Source of the DNA: Polysphondylium violaceum
Lineage: Eukaryota > Evosea > Eumycetozoa > Dictyosteliales > Dictyosteliaceae
Length of the DNA: 25,321 bases
Direction of reading: 5' to 3'
Assembly: GCA_000277445.1 (NCBI GenBank)
Contig: AJWJ01000337.1
Span: 1-25,321, forward strand
The notes under the pieces were generated by a model that did not search any database, was not told the origin of the DNA, and was given only the letters and a program-made list of their open reading frames with translations. This document shows positions 9,809-19,742 of this stretch, piece by piece. The position numbers and the translations under genes are program-made. Each line of letters begins with the position of its first letter. Position 1 is the first letter of the stretch.

Positions 9809-12715
9809 ATGGGTTTATACACTTGTAGAAAATGTAATACTAGAGTAGAGGAGGAGTCGTTGTATGTGTTTGGGTTCCATTATCACAAAAATTGTTTTGT
9901 TTGTTTTGATTGCAACAAACCTTTGGACACTGTGTATTATGAAATCCAGAAACTTCCATATTGTGAATTGGATTACAAGAGACCCCGACCTGGAGACCCC
10001 ACTGCCAAGGTGTCCTTGCCCAAGAAATCATTTTCTCCTACTCCAACCAGAAAATCAAATTCCTTTACCGCCTCTCAAATTGCCAGCGCATCTGCCTCCA
10101 TCCCCAACGCTCAATTCAGTGTATCTGTCAATACCAATGTCAATGTCAACTCAGGCACTCCACCATCCTCACACAATCACTCTCGTTCCAACTCTGGCTC
10201 CTCTCCATCATCCAATATCCCTCCCATCCCTTCACCTCAACTAATCAAAACCAGTATTGCCAATAAAAGTGATCCAAATCTTAAGAAAGCATCACTTGAG
10301 CAACAACAACAACAAACCAATAAAAGATCTAGTGGCACCTGTTCCCCAACTCCTGCCGGAACATCTACTACCACCATCAATCTTGATTCTTCTGGTACAT
10401 TTGGCATTAACAACAACAACAATAACAACGGATTAAAGAAATCAAGTAGTGGCAGTTTTGATAGCTCCTCACCAAAGAGATCCAGTGGTACTTATAATGT
10501 AAATGTTGATATTCATGCTGGAGGTAGCACAGGCTTACAAAAATCCTCGAGTGGCAGTTTTGATAGCTCTTCACCAAAGAGATCCAGTGGCACCTTTAAT
10601 GCCAATGTTGATATTCATGCTGGAGGTAGTAGTGGTTTGAATAAATCTTCTAGCTACAGCTATGAAAGTCCTCCACCTAAGAGATCAAGTGGTACATTTG
10701 TTGTCAATGTTGATGGCACACATTTAAACAAGAGTGGTTCCTTTGATCTTTCTTTGAAAAAGAGTACTAGTGGCTCCTTTGATTCATCCAAAAAGAATGA
10801 CAACAACTTGAAAAAGAGCCCCAGTGGTTCATTTGACAAGAGTGGCAGTGGCGGTATTAATATCAATATGGGTGTAAGCCAGCAAAAGGCATATGTCGAT
10901 GTGATCCCAACCTCTTCATCGTCATCTCTAGCCCACCATATTCAAAACAATTCATCAATTGCCCATATTGATCAACAACCCCAACACCTTCAACAATCAT
11001 TTAGTAGATCATCGTCCAACGACTCTATTTCGTCATACTCTAGTGATAGCTCATGTGACTCTAACTCATCATCCTCAAGCTCAGATTCTCTTGACTCTAT
11101 CGACAAAATCATTCATTCCTTTGGAGACATGTTATCGCCAACCCATTCTTCCCAAAAAGAAAGAAAAGAACGAAGGGAAAAGAAGGAAAAGAAGGAAAAG
11201 AAGGAAAAGAAAGATCCACATAAAGTGAGAAAAAGATCCTCACGTTCAAAGACATCAACCAGTAGCACTAGCCATAGTAGCAATAAAAAAACATCGTCCT
11301 CCCCAATTAAAGAATCAAAATCCAAGAGTAGTAATCATGATCATGGCATCAAACTTGGGTTCTCTATAAACTCTGATTCTAAAAAGGAAAAGGAAAAGGA
11401 ACATCATCATGTTGATCCTTACTTGAATCATCACACTCACCTTCATACTCAAAAATCCAACAATCCAAAACTTGATATTCATGTAGATCTCCACTCATCT
11501 AAAGACAAAGATCATCATAATCACCAACATGACCACTATTCACATGACTTTAAAGATCACCATGACCATGCCATCTCACCAACCAAAAAAGCAGAACACA
11601 GCCATGTTGAATACATTGTCAAACCAAAGAGCTTTGAATTAAATATGAATATTGGAGGCTCCCATGACAACCACAATCATCATAAACATGATCACAATCA
11701 TGACCATAACAACCACCATCATCACCATGATCATAAACAACACAATCACTCTCACCATGATAACCATCAACCACAATCACAACATGGACAAAGAACATAT
11801 ACTGTTACTTATATTCCAGATGATGCTCAAAGTAAATCAACAAACAACTCGTCCAACACAAACCGTAGTAACAATAGCAGTGTCAAAGTAACTCAACAAC
11901 CAGCCAAAGATCATGTTATCACTCAAAGAATTATATCCATTGAATCAACTGGCCATAAATGCAAGAAATGTGATCAAGACATCTATGGTAAAACCATCAT
12001 TAGTCACAAGAGAGACCACTACCATCCACTATGTTTCCATTGTTCTCTCTGTAGAGGTGGTCTATTGGATGGATATTTTGAAGATGACAAAGGTGGTTAC
12101 TTATGTCCCAGATGTCAAATTGTTTTAAATGAAAGAAACCAACACACAAGAGAATCGTTGGGTCACTGTGTTGTTTGTTATAAATACTTTAAACCATCTG
12201 AAAGTAATTATTCTTATTATCGCCATTACTATCTTAAAACTAATACTAACATTCTTACAATTACAATTACATAGCTCAAATTATTGTAGATAAAGAGAAA
12301 TTCCATGAAAGCTGTTTCAAGTGCTCTGTGTGCAAAGAGATGATTAGAGACAAAACATTTGTCAAAGAAGAAATTACCAGCTCAATGAACTGTTATTGCT
12401 GCTACCAGTGCATTCATAGTGGCAAAGTTGATATTTGTGATGCATGCTCCATCCCCATTATTGGCAGCACAGTCATGTATGCAATCAACAAAACCTTCCA
12501 TCCAAAATGCTTCAAGGTATTTATCTTAATTATCTATAGATGATTATTAAATTATTTATACTAATACTGGTTTTACTATTTTCCTCTACCAGTGCACTGT
12601 TTGTAAAAATCCTATTAAACATAATTCACCATTCACTGTCGACAAAAACAACCAAGATCCCAGATGTCAATCATGCAGTAACTCTCAGGTGAGAATTGGT
12701 GTTGGTGTTTACTAG
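9809..12715 (+). CDS. Four-LIM-domain protein with Ser-rich repeats and a His-rich region, about 919 aa, three exons
   Basis: Exons are 9809-12203, 12275-12516 and 12593-12715, with introns of 71 and 76 bp. One LIM domain opens the protein (C6 and C9, then [10 protein letters not shown]). Three follow at the C-terminus: LIM2 from C718, LIM3 from C787 (split by intron 1) and LIM4 from C853 (split by intron 2). The roughly 660 residues between LIM1 and LIM2 are low-complexity. They contain a 34-residue repeat, Ser runs, a [10 protein letters not shown] basic stretch and a His-rich segment (about 530-660). LIM-only proteins in Dictyostelium act at the actin cortex and adhesion sites, and such a scaffold role is inferred here. 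Lack of LD motifs argues against paxillin. Exon 3 may end differently: CAG/GTGAGA at 12688-12689 could be a donor for one more intron. Confidence 0.85.
10439..10729 (+). repeat. Tandem 102-bp (34-residue) coding repeat, three units
   Basis: Units begin at 10439, 10541 and 10643, each with a Lys-Ser-Ser-Ser start, a KRSSGT core and an NVD block. Units 1 and 2 are nearly identical, including codons (GGCAGTTTTGATAGCTC). Unit 3 has diverged ([14 protein letters not shown]) and is shorter. Degenerate KSxSGSFD copies follow to about 10850. Repeated basic-Ser-Ser sites could be phosphorylation targets. Confidence 0.85.
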
Positions 12716-13445
12716 ATTATTCAGCCATTATACACCCCTTGTTCAATATAATATTATATTGTCCAGCCGTAATTATAGTTTGTGTTAAATAAAAAAAATC
12801 AGTAGTTATTACCAAAAACATATCTCTATCTATATCTATATCACCCACTTGGTGTGTGAGTGTGTTCACTGGCAAAAACAAAGGAAAATAAAAAAAAAAA
12901 CCGTTTTAGATCGGTAAAAAAGATTGAAAATAGCAGTTTTTGACATCTACTTTCATTGCCTGCGATATTCAAAGATTTCTTTTTGGTGTGGGAAATTAAA
13001 TTTAATTAAATTTAATTTTTTATTTTTGAGAATTTTTTTTCAAATTTTTTCTCACAATATAATGGCTTTGTTTTGATTTTCCAATCCAATATAATATATA
13101 CTCCTGCCCATATTAATCATCCCTCCTTATACATTTGTATAACACACTCTCCCCAAACAGACAACACACTCTCCCCGCGTGATATATACCCCTCATATTC
13201 ACCCACTGCCTCTCTATCACATCTGGTATCCCCCACATTCTTCTTTTTGTGCACACTCAGCCCCCATACAGCAATCTTTCTCACAAAAATTTTATAAAAA
13301 ACAAAAAAAAAAAAGAATTTCTGGTCCATTTTTTTTTTTTTTCTAAAAACAAATTTTTTCACACACTTCCCCCTTCGTCTTTTTTTTTTCTTGAACATTA
13401 TTTATTTTTTTTTTTTTTCTATAATCTCAATACTATTTTTATAAA
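12716..13445. promoter_or_regulatory. Intergenic region: LIM gene 3' UTR and RRM gene promoter
   Basis: These 730 bp hold no credible gene. An AATAAA near 12787 may polyadenylate the LIM transcript. From about 13140 the sequence becomes C/T-rich on the plus strand, with CTCTCCCC repeated at about 13147 and 13168. A TATAAAA at 13293-13299 is followed by T tracts and a CACTTCCCCCTTCGTC pyrimidine stretch (about 13363-13378). The layout fits a strong promoter with a pyrimidine-rich leader for the gene starting at 13446. Confidence 0.5.
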
Positions 13446-14724
13446 ATGACTACTACTGCTGAAACCACCACCACTACCACCACCCCAGTTGCCACTGCTC
13501 CAGTCTACAGAGTATACATTGGTAACTTGACTGCCAACGTCAAAGAAGAACAACTCAAAGAATCATTTGCCAAATTTGGTGATGTGTAAGTATTTTTATA
13601 TGTGTGTGTGTTTATATCTCTTTTTTTTTTCTTTTTTTTCATTTAAGGGCCTTATAGCATGCAGCACGCACACAAGCAAAACCAACACCATCAAACAAAC
13701 AAGCATTGCATTATGTACTTTTCAATAATGGAAAAGAAATCTATTATAGTACACTGAATACAGATATAGGTACATTTAAATTTAGATTAGATTTAGATTT
13801 ATATATAGTGAATAGCTATATATTTATTGATTTAGTGTAATGGTGTCTCAATTAAGCACAGGGACCACGTGTAATTTTTGTGTGTGTGCTTTCATGCCTT
13901 TTTTTTTTTTTTTTCTTTTCATCTTGAAGAAAAAAAAAAAATTGAAAAAAAAAGAAAAACAAAAGAATTTAGATTTAGATGTGAACAATTTAGATTTAAC
14001 ACAAGTAATCAAAAACTAATCAAAAAATGTAATCATATACTATAGTTCAAATATTAAAATTGTCAAGAAACCAAAACAAACTTTTGGTTTTGTCGATATG
14101 TCCAACGAAGATGCCGCCAAAGTTGCCATTGAAAAACTCAACAAGACTGAAATTGATTCTCAACAAGTTGATGTTGAATTAGCTAAAACTGAAAGACCAA
14201 AGAGAGGTAGACCAACCCAAAAACCAAGACGTCCAAGAGCTCCAAAGACTGTCTCTGCCACCACCGATGCCACCAGCCCAGTTGCCACCACTGCCACTGA
14301 TGCCTCTGCTCCAGCCACCAACGGTAAACCAAAACGTAAATCTAACAAACCAAGAAAATCTAGAAAACCATCCACTCCAAAAACCCCAACTGCCACCGAC
14401 GCCCCAGCTGCCAAGAAACAACAATCTAGCACCACCCTCTACGTCAGAAACATTCCATTCTCTTTTGACGATGCCCAATTATTGGAAGCCTTCAAAGAAT
14501 ACACCCCAAAGAGTGCTCACGTCATCATCAATAAGATCACCAAGAAATCCAGAGGTTATGGTTTTGTCGAATTTGACGACGTTTCCAACAGAGAAAAAGC
14601 CCTCGAAATGGATAAAAAGATCATTGCTGAAAGAGAAATCTTGGTTAAAATTGCTTTAGTCCCAGAACACAACGATACCACCAAAGAAGCCACCACCCCA
14701 GACACCACCACCACCACTGCTTAA
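13446..14724 (+). CDS. Two-RRM RNA-binding protein with a basic Pro/Ala-rich linker, 272 aa, two exons
   Basis: Exons are 13446-13585 and 14046-14724. The donor is GTAAGT and the acceptor ends CTATAG; the intron is 460 bp. After a Thr-rich start, RRM1 (about 20-95) shows RNP2 VYIGNL (23-28) and RNP1 KQTFGFVDM (57-65), and is split by the intron. The linker (about 95-175) is Lys/Arg/Pro/Ala/Thr-rich with RGRP and KRKSNKPRKSRKP, AT-hook or RGG-like basic patches. RRM2 (178-250) shows RNP2 LYVRNI and RNP1 KSRGYGFVEF. Codons are strongly biased to GCC, ACC and CCA, as in highly expressed dictyostelid genes. The protein binds RNA or single-stranded nucleic acid; the target and compartment cannot be told from sequence. 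It converges with prohibitin-2. Confidence 0.92.
13586..14045 (+). other. Unusually long, potentially structured intron of the RRM gene
   Basis: At 460 bp it is about five times longer than every other intron in the window. Arms at 13657-13675 and 13878-13897 can pair. The outer five pairs are GCATG/CATGC. A small internal loop follows, then twelve pairs with one G-U. A nested ACACCAT/ATGGTGT pair lies inside. TTTAGAT repeats occur at about 13780-13800 and 13967-14000. An internal CATTTAAG near 13640-13647 could act as an acceptor, and the reading frame then stops within a few codons. Confidence 0.6.
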
Positions 14725-14962
14725 ATAATAAATAATAATTAAAATAATAATAATAATATAAAACATAATAATATGGTCCTCCAGTTACATATTACACCAA
14801 GCAAATTAAGCAAAACCTGTTATATCTAAAAAAAACCTTTTAAAATAAAATAATTTTTTATAAATATAAAATCTTTTGTAAATCTATTGATATGTGTGTA
14901 TCTTTTGATTTAGATATGTATTTTAAAGTATATATATTATTACTATTACTATTATATTTTGT

Positions 14963-16099
14963 TTATTGTTGAGATTTATCTTCAATATCATTTAAATTTA
15001 AAAGTAAACCTTCAGTATTTACAAAAAGTTTGTTTGGTGAACGAGATACAATTTGAGCGATTTCTCTGGCAGCTTCAATTTTTCTAAGTTGTAAGAAAGA
15101 TGGATTTTGCTTAATGGAATCACTGATAAGTTTGGCTGATTGGGCCTCACCTTCAGCTTTAACAATAATACTTCTTTTATCTTGAAGTGCTTTTTCAACT
15201 AAAAATTTAGCTCTTTCAGCTTCTTGTTGAGCAACTTGTTTAGATTCAATAGCAGCTGCATATTCTTTACCGAAATTTAAATGTGTCTTAATTATTATTA
15301 AATATTAATATTAACATATATCCAAGAGAGAAAAAATGATTACTACTACAACTACTTACAATTGAAACATCATCCAATTCAATATTAAAATCTCTAGCAC
15401 GTTCAACTAATCTTTTGAAAATAAGTCTACTAACTTGTTCTCTTTGTGTAATAAGTTGTGATGCATTAAATTGAGCCTATTTATTTTATATATTAATGAT
15501 TAATATTTAAAGAATTGATGACGACACATATCCAAGGTATAAAACATAAAATACTTACAACAATACTCTTTAAAACTTCATTGACAATTGATGGTAAAAC
15601 TCTTTCATCATAATCTCTACCCAAAGTTCTATAGATGGTTGGTAATTGATTAACACTTGGTTTGGATAAAACTCTAATAGTGATATTAACCATTTGTAAA
15701 TCTTTGCTACCAGTAAGAGATGAGATGGAACGTGGTTTAGCTCTTACATCAAAGATTTCAGCTCTTTCAAACCATGGAATGATAATATGTGTACCTTCAT
15801 TATATATTCTATTTTTAATACCTGAAACTCTATTGAAAACAATAGCTCTATGACCACCCTCAACTATATATTGTTTTTGTTGTTGTTGTTGTTGTTGTTG
15901 ATATATTAATATGATGTATAAACACACTATAGTTTGCTCTCTATCTATTAGATGTATGAAATGTACCATTGACTAAACTGTTGAAACCTAAAATACTAAA
16001 ACCAACAAGGGCTGCTAAACCCAAGCCACCACCAAGACCACCTTTGGGTGCTTGGAATTTAGGCAAGTTTTTAAATTGTTTACCAAAATTCATATTCAT
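14963..16099 (-). CDS. phbB: Prohibitin-2, 292 aa, four exons
   Basis: Prohibitin-2 forms ring complexes with prohibitin-1 in the mitochondrial inner membrane, supporting respiratory-chain proteases and cristae. Exons on the minus strand are 16099-15967, 15863-15559, 15476-15360 and 15286-14963. The introns of 103, 82 and 73 bp have GTACAT or GTAAGT donors. The protein starts MNMNFGKQ and has a Gly-rich hydrophobic anchor at about 20-40. The PHB domain includes [65 protein letters not shown] and [12 protein letters not shown] long helix follows ([20 protein letters not shown]). NASQLITQR and the LSKP context favour prohibitin-2 over -1. The length (292) compares with 299 in human. A second in-frame ATG two codons in could also be used. 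Confidence 0.95.
15879..15900. repeat. GTT microsatellite in prohibitin-2 intron 1
   Basis: Seven GTT units on the plus strand, which read as CAA on the gene strand, lie close to the 3' end of intron 1. Such trinucleotide repeats are common in dictyostelid genomes, more often in exons, where they encode poly-Q. Confidence 0.85.
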
Positions 16100-17200
16100 T
16101 CTTTATTGTATATGTATGTATATATGTATGCACAAACAATGAATATCTTATTATGAAAATTGAAAAAAAAGAAAAAAAAAAAAATTGTGACCAAATTTTT
16201 ATGCGATGATCATTTTTCAAAAATTTCAATTCAAACACACAATCATCACAAACACTTGATAATATAGTTTTTTAAAATCTATATAAAATTATCTATCTTT
16301 TCGATTCTTTCTTATTATCACTAATTTTATTTTTAATACCTAAAATATCGTGAATAATCAATCAATATTTTGAATGAACGGAGCGCCCTTTATTTCGTCA
16401 ATTCTTTGCACCAAATAAAATATAAAGATTTCAAAAGAAGAAGAATCGGATCAAGAGTCCCTAATCCTATGGGGGTGGGGGTATATTTGATGATTTTTCC
16501 TTTTGCTTTTTTTTTATTTTTTTATTTTTTTTTTATTTAAAAATGATATTGTGACTATTTTTATACAATTCCTGATTTTAGTGAGTGTTGTGCAGAAAAG
16601 TAAATTGAATAAAAAATATCAACTTTTCATTGTAATTTGAGGTTGAAAAGTAGAATAAATACTCCCTATTACCTTAACTAAATACCACACTAAAAGAAAG
16701 AAATACACATTGGTCATCGTGCCCAAAAATAAAGACCATGATGTCATATATAACCAAGATCTAAACAAGAAATTAATTGTAAAAGTAATGCTCGTGCCCA
16801 TTGATGAGCAGAGATTTCTAAAACAAATTCAAGAAAAAGAAAAGCCCACCAATTAGATCATTTTTTGAAACAAAGATGAGGTTTCTTGATATTTTTCAAA
16901 AGAGATGTTTGCAATTGGGTATGTTGAATTGTTTAGAAAACCAACCCTTTAGTGCGACTGTTGAACATTCTATAGAGTTTTCGGGCGTCCGACTTTTACA
17001 ATGATTTTTTTTTTTGAAAAAATTTTACACATTTCGTCGCCTTTTCCCTCCCCCTATTGCCACCATCATGATATGATTTCGGTTTTCCGAATGATTTCTT
17101 TTTTTTTTTTAAAAATCAATCAGAAAAAAAAAAACTATAAATACTGAACAGAATTGAGGAAATAAAATCATTATTCTACAAATTCAACAACTAAACAAAT
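16100..17200. other. Divergent intergenic region between prohibitin-2 and the sedolisin gene
   Basis: This 1.1-kb interval must hold the prohibitin-2 promoter (left) and the sedolisin promoter (right). It is AT-rich with long T and A runs, plus small GC-richer islands (GGAGCGCCC at about 16380-16390, TTTCGGGCGTCCGAC at about 16979). A 60-codon minus-strand frame at 16619-16801 is hydrophobic but has no neighbours in frame and no family resemblance I recognise, so I do not call it a gene. Confidence 0.55.
17136..17142 (+). promoter_or_regulatory. TATA box of the sedolisin gene
   Basis: TATAAAT lies 65 bp before the start codon at 17201, just after A and T runs. This is the TATA-plus-oligo-T arrangement known from Dictyostelium promoters. 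The leader is short and A-rich. Confidence 0.5.
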
Positions 17201-19376
17201 ATGTCAAAGACTTTATTATTAGTTTTTTTAGGCATTGTTGCCTTGGCTGCCTCTTTCAGACATGAAAATGTCATGATTGCTTCTGTCGATTCAGTTCCAC
17301 ATCATTTTATGACTATCAAACCAGCTGTTTCATCTGATTCAGTTCACTTTAAAATCCTTTTACATCAAGTATGTTTCAGAATCTAAGTTTTATGTCACAA
17401 AATATTGATATGTATGACACTAAATATTAATATTTGTAATCATTTTAAAGCAAAACTTAGATAAATTAGAAGCCTTATTCTGGGAAGTTTCAAATCCAAA
17501 ATCTAGCTTATACAAAAACTTTTTAAACAAACAACAAGTCGACTCTTTGGTTGCTCCATCTCAAGATGCTGTTATGGAAGTTGCCCATTGGTTAATCAAA
17601 CACAACATCAAGAAATCTGAAATTGATGTCAACACTGATTACATTGCTGTCTCCACCAATGTTGAAAAAGCCTCCAAATTATTTGGTTCCGAATTTGCTG
17701 TCTACCAAAGCAGAATCACCAAAAACACTAGAGTCAGATTAAACGGTCCAGCTTTTGTCCCATTCGTTGTCAGCCAACACATTGATTTCATTGTTGGTTT
17801 ATCTGATTTCATCGAAGATAACAAGATGGTTCAAAGCATGAGAACTCAAGAAAGAATGATGGGTACTGCCTCTGCCACCATCACCCCAGCTTTCATCCGT
17901 AAATTCTATGGTGTCGGTAATGCCATTGGTACCAATGGAGCTAACTTCCAATCCATTGCTGCTTTCACTGATTACTTCTCCACCCCAGCTCTTGAATATT
18001 TTGACAAACAATTCAACATTGACCCAGCTACCGTCAAAGTCATCAAACAAGGTCAAGATTGTATCTCCCAAGGTTGTGACTCTATGGAATCAAACTTGGA
18101 TGTCCAATACATCACCTCTATCGGTAACAACATCACCACCCTCTTCCTTTCTGAACCAAATGGTGCTTGGACCCTCGACTGGGCTCTTGACATCCAAAAG
18201 CAACACCCAATGCCACTCGTCTCTTCAATCTCTTATGGTTGGGCTGAAATCGAACAATGTGAAATTACCTCTGACTGCTCCACTTTAGGTGTCAGCTCTG
18301 CTCAATACGTTGCTAGAACCAACGTTGAATTCCAAAAGATTGGTATCCAAGGTTCCTCTATCCTCGTCTCATCTGGTGATGATGGTGCTCCATCTTTCGG
18401 TGGTGCCTCTGGTAACTGTCCAATTGACAACTCTATCTATTGCCCAATTGGTGGATGCTCATACAAATCTACCCAATGCTCTGAAGTCACCATTACCTCT
18501 TCAAACGGTACCAAATGTTTCTTCCCAATGGGTCTCCAATCCAATGCTTGCCAAGAAGTCCTCGGTTCTGATGAAGGTAACGCCGTCATCAACGCTTACT
18601 TCCAATCCCAATCTGGTTCATGTGCTGTCCATTTAGACCAAGATTCCGAACAAAACTACCATCTCTCCACCACCTGCAAATGCAGTCAACTCAAGACCTT
18701 CAAGAAATCTGGTTACACCATCGTTGGTTACGAATTTGACGAAAGTGCTGGTACTGTCTTCCAACCAGATTACCCAACCTCATCCCCATACGTTACCTCT
18801 GTCGGTGCCACCCAAATTCTCACCAACAATCAAGAAATCGTTTGCTCTGTCTCTACTGGTGCCATCATTACTGGTGGAGGTGGTTTTGCCATCACCCAAG
18901 CTCAACCAGCTTACCAAGCTGATGCCGTTAACGCTTACCTCAACTCTGGTGCTCAAGGTCTCCCATCATCCCAATACTACAATGCCTCTAACCGTGCTTA
19001 CCCAGATATCACCCTTGTCGGTCATGCTTACCAAATTGGTTACACCAAAGGTCAAAACACTGAACAATGCCCATGTGCCATCACCTCTGTCGACGGTACC
19101 TCTTGCTCATCCCCAACCCTTGCTGGTTTGATCTCCCTCATCAACGATAAGCTCCTCAACGCTGGTCACAAACAACTCGGTTTCCTCAACCCACTCCTCT
19201 ACCAAGCTGCTGCTGCCCAACCAAACGTTTTCAATGATATCACTTCTGGTAACAACAACTGTAACAGAGCTTACTGTTGTGAATATGGTTTCCCAGCCAC
19301 CAAAGGTTATGATGCTGCTTCAGGTTTAGGAAGTCTCAATTTTGCCAACTTTGAATCCTATGTCTTCAACAACTAG
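17201..19376 (+). CDS. Sedolisin-family (S53) serine-carboxyl peptidase, tripeptidyl-peptidase 1-like, 697 aa, two exons
   Basis: This is a secreted or lysosomal acid peptidase related to human TPP1. Exons are 17201-17368 and 17451-19376, with an 82-bp intron (GTATGT donor, TTTTAAAG acceptor). Residues 1-18 form a signal peptide (KTLLLVFLGIVALAAS). A pro-domain follows (KLEALFWEVSNPKSSLY, then FVVGLSDF-like sequence), released by processing in this family. The catalytic Glu269 and Asp273 lie in MESNLDVQY (compare 272/276 in TPP1), oxyanion Asp366 in SSGDDGAP, and catalytic Ser607 in DGTSCSSPTLAG. Asp652, Ile653 and Asp677 match the calcium site. All key residues are present, so it should be active. 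The protein is about 130 residues longer than TPP1, mostly a Cys-rich insert (about 373-492). Codon use suggests high expression. Substrate choice is not visible. Confidence 0.95.
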
Positions 19377-19742
19377 AATTCTGTTTTAATTTTTTCCGAT
19401 TATAATATAATTTTATTGTAATATTACTCTAAAATTTTATAAATAAATATATTCACAATTAATGTTGAATATTATTCTCCAAGATAAATCTAAATATATA
19501 ATCTTTAATTTTCAATTATTATTAATATAATCCTTTATTGGTTTGTTTATTTTAAAACAGAGAAAAATAAGTTTTCGTAATGTTACAATTGTTCCAAAAG
19601 TTATGAACTCAATTTGAAACCCTCCCATTTCAAGAATTTAAAATCTTAGTATTGTTTTTGCAAAACCTTCGAGTCCAGAAACTGATGGCAGCCTGTTTGG
19701 TTTTTTTTTTTTCTTTGTTTTTTATCGCGATCATCGTTTAAT
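19377..19742. other. Intergenic: sedolisin 3' UTR and RCC1-repeat gene promoter
   Basis: The 366 bp contain no open frame of note. AATAAA occurs near 19440, giving a likely polyadenylation point for the sedolisin transcript. A T/G-rich stretch and a TTTATCGCGATCATCG motif (about 19721-19736, with a GCGATCATCGT core) lie directly before the next start codon. Confidence 0.5.

Noticed and set aside
13073-13449. Overlapping low-complexity frames before the RRM gene
   Set aside because: They derive from C/T-rich and T-run promoter DNA; the RRM start at 13446 lies immediately downstream.
13648-13665. CCTTATAGCATGC, similar to the CCTTACAGCAA element of Dictyostelium class I small RNAs
   Set aside because: Two mismatches, no adjacent short terminal stem of the expected kind, and no upstream DUSE-type promoter. 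It lies inside an intron.
14160-14478. Antisense frames opposite the RRM gene linker, Gly/Trp/Ser-rich
   Set aside because: They arise from the complement of Pro/Ala/Thr codons in the real gene.
16619-16801. 60-codon hydrophobic minus-strand frame
   Set aside because: It has no in-frame continuation, no clear promoter or splice partners, and no recognisable family. AT-rich DNA readily gives Phe/Leu/Ile-rich frames.
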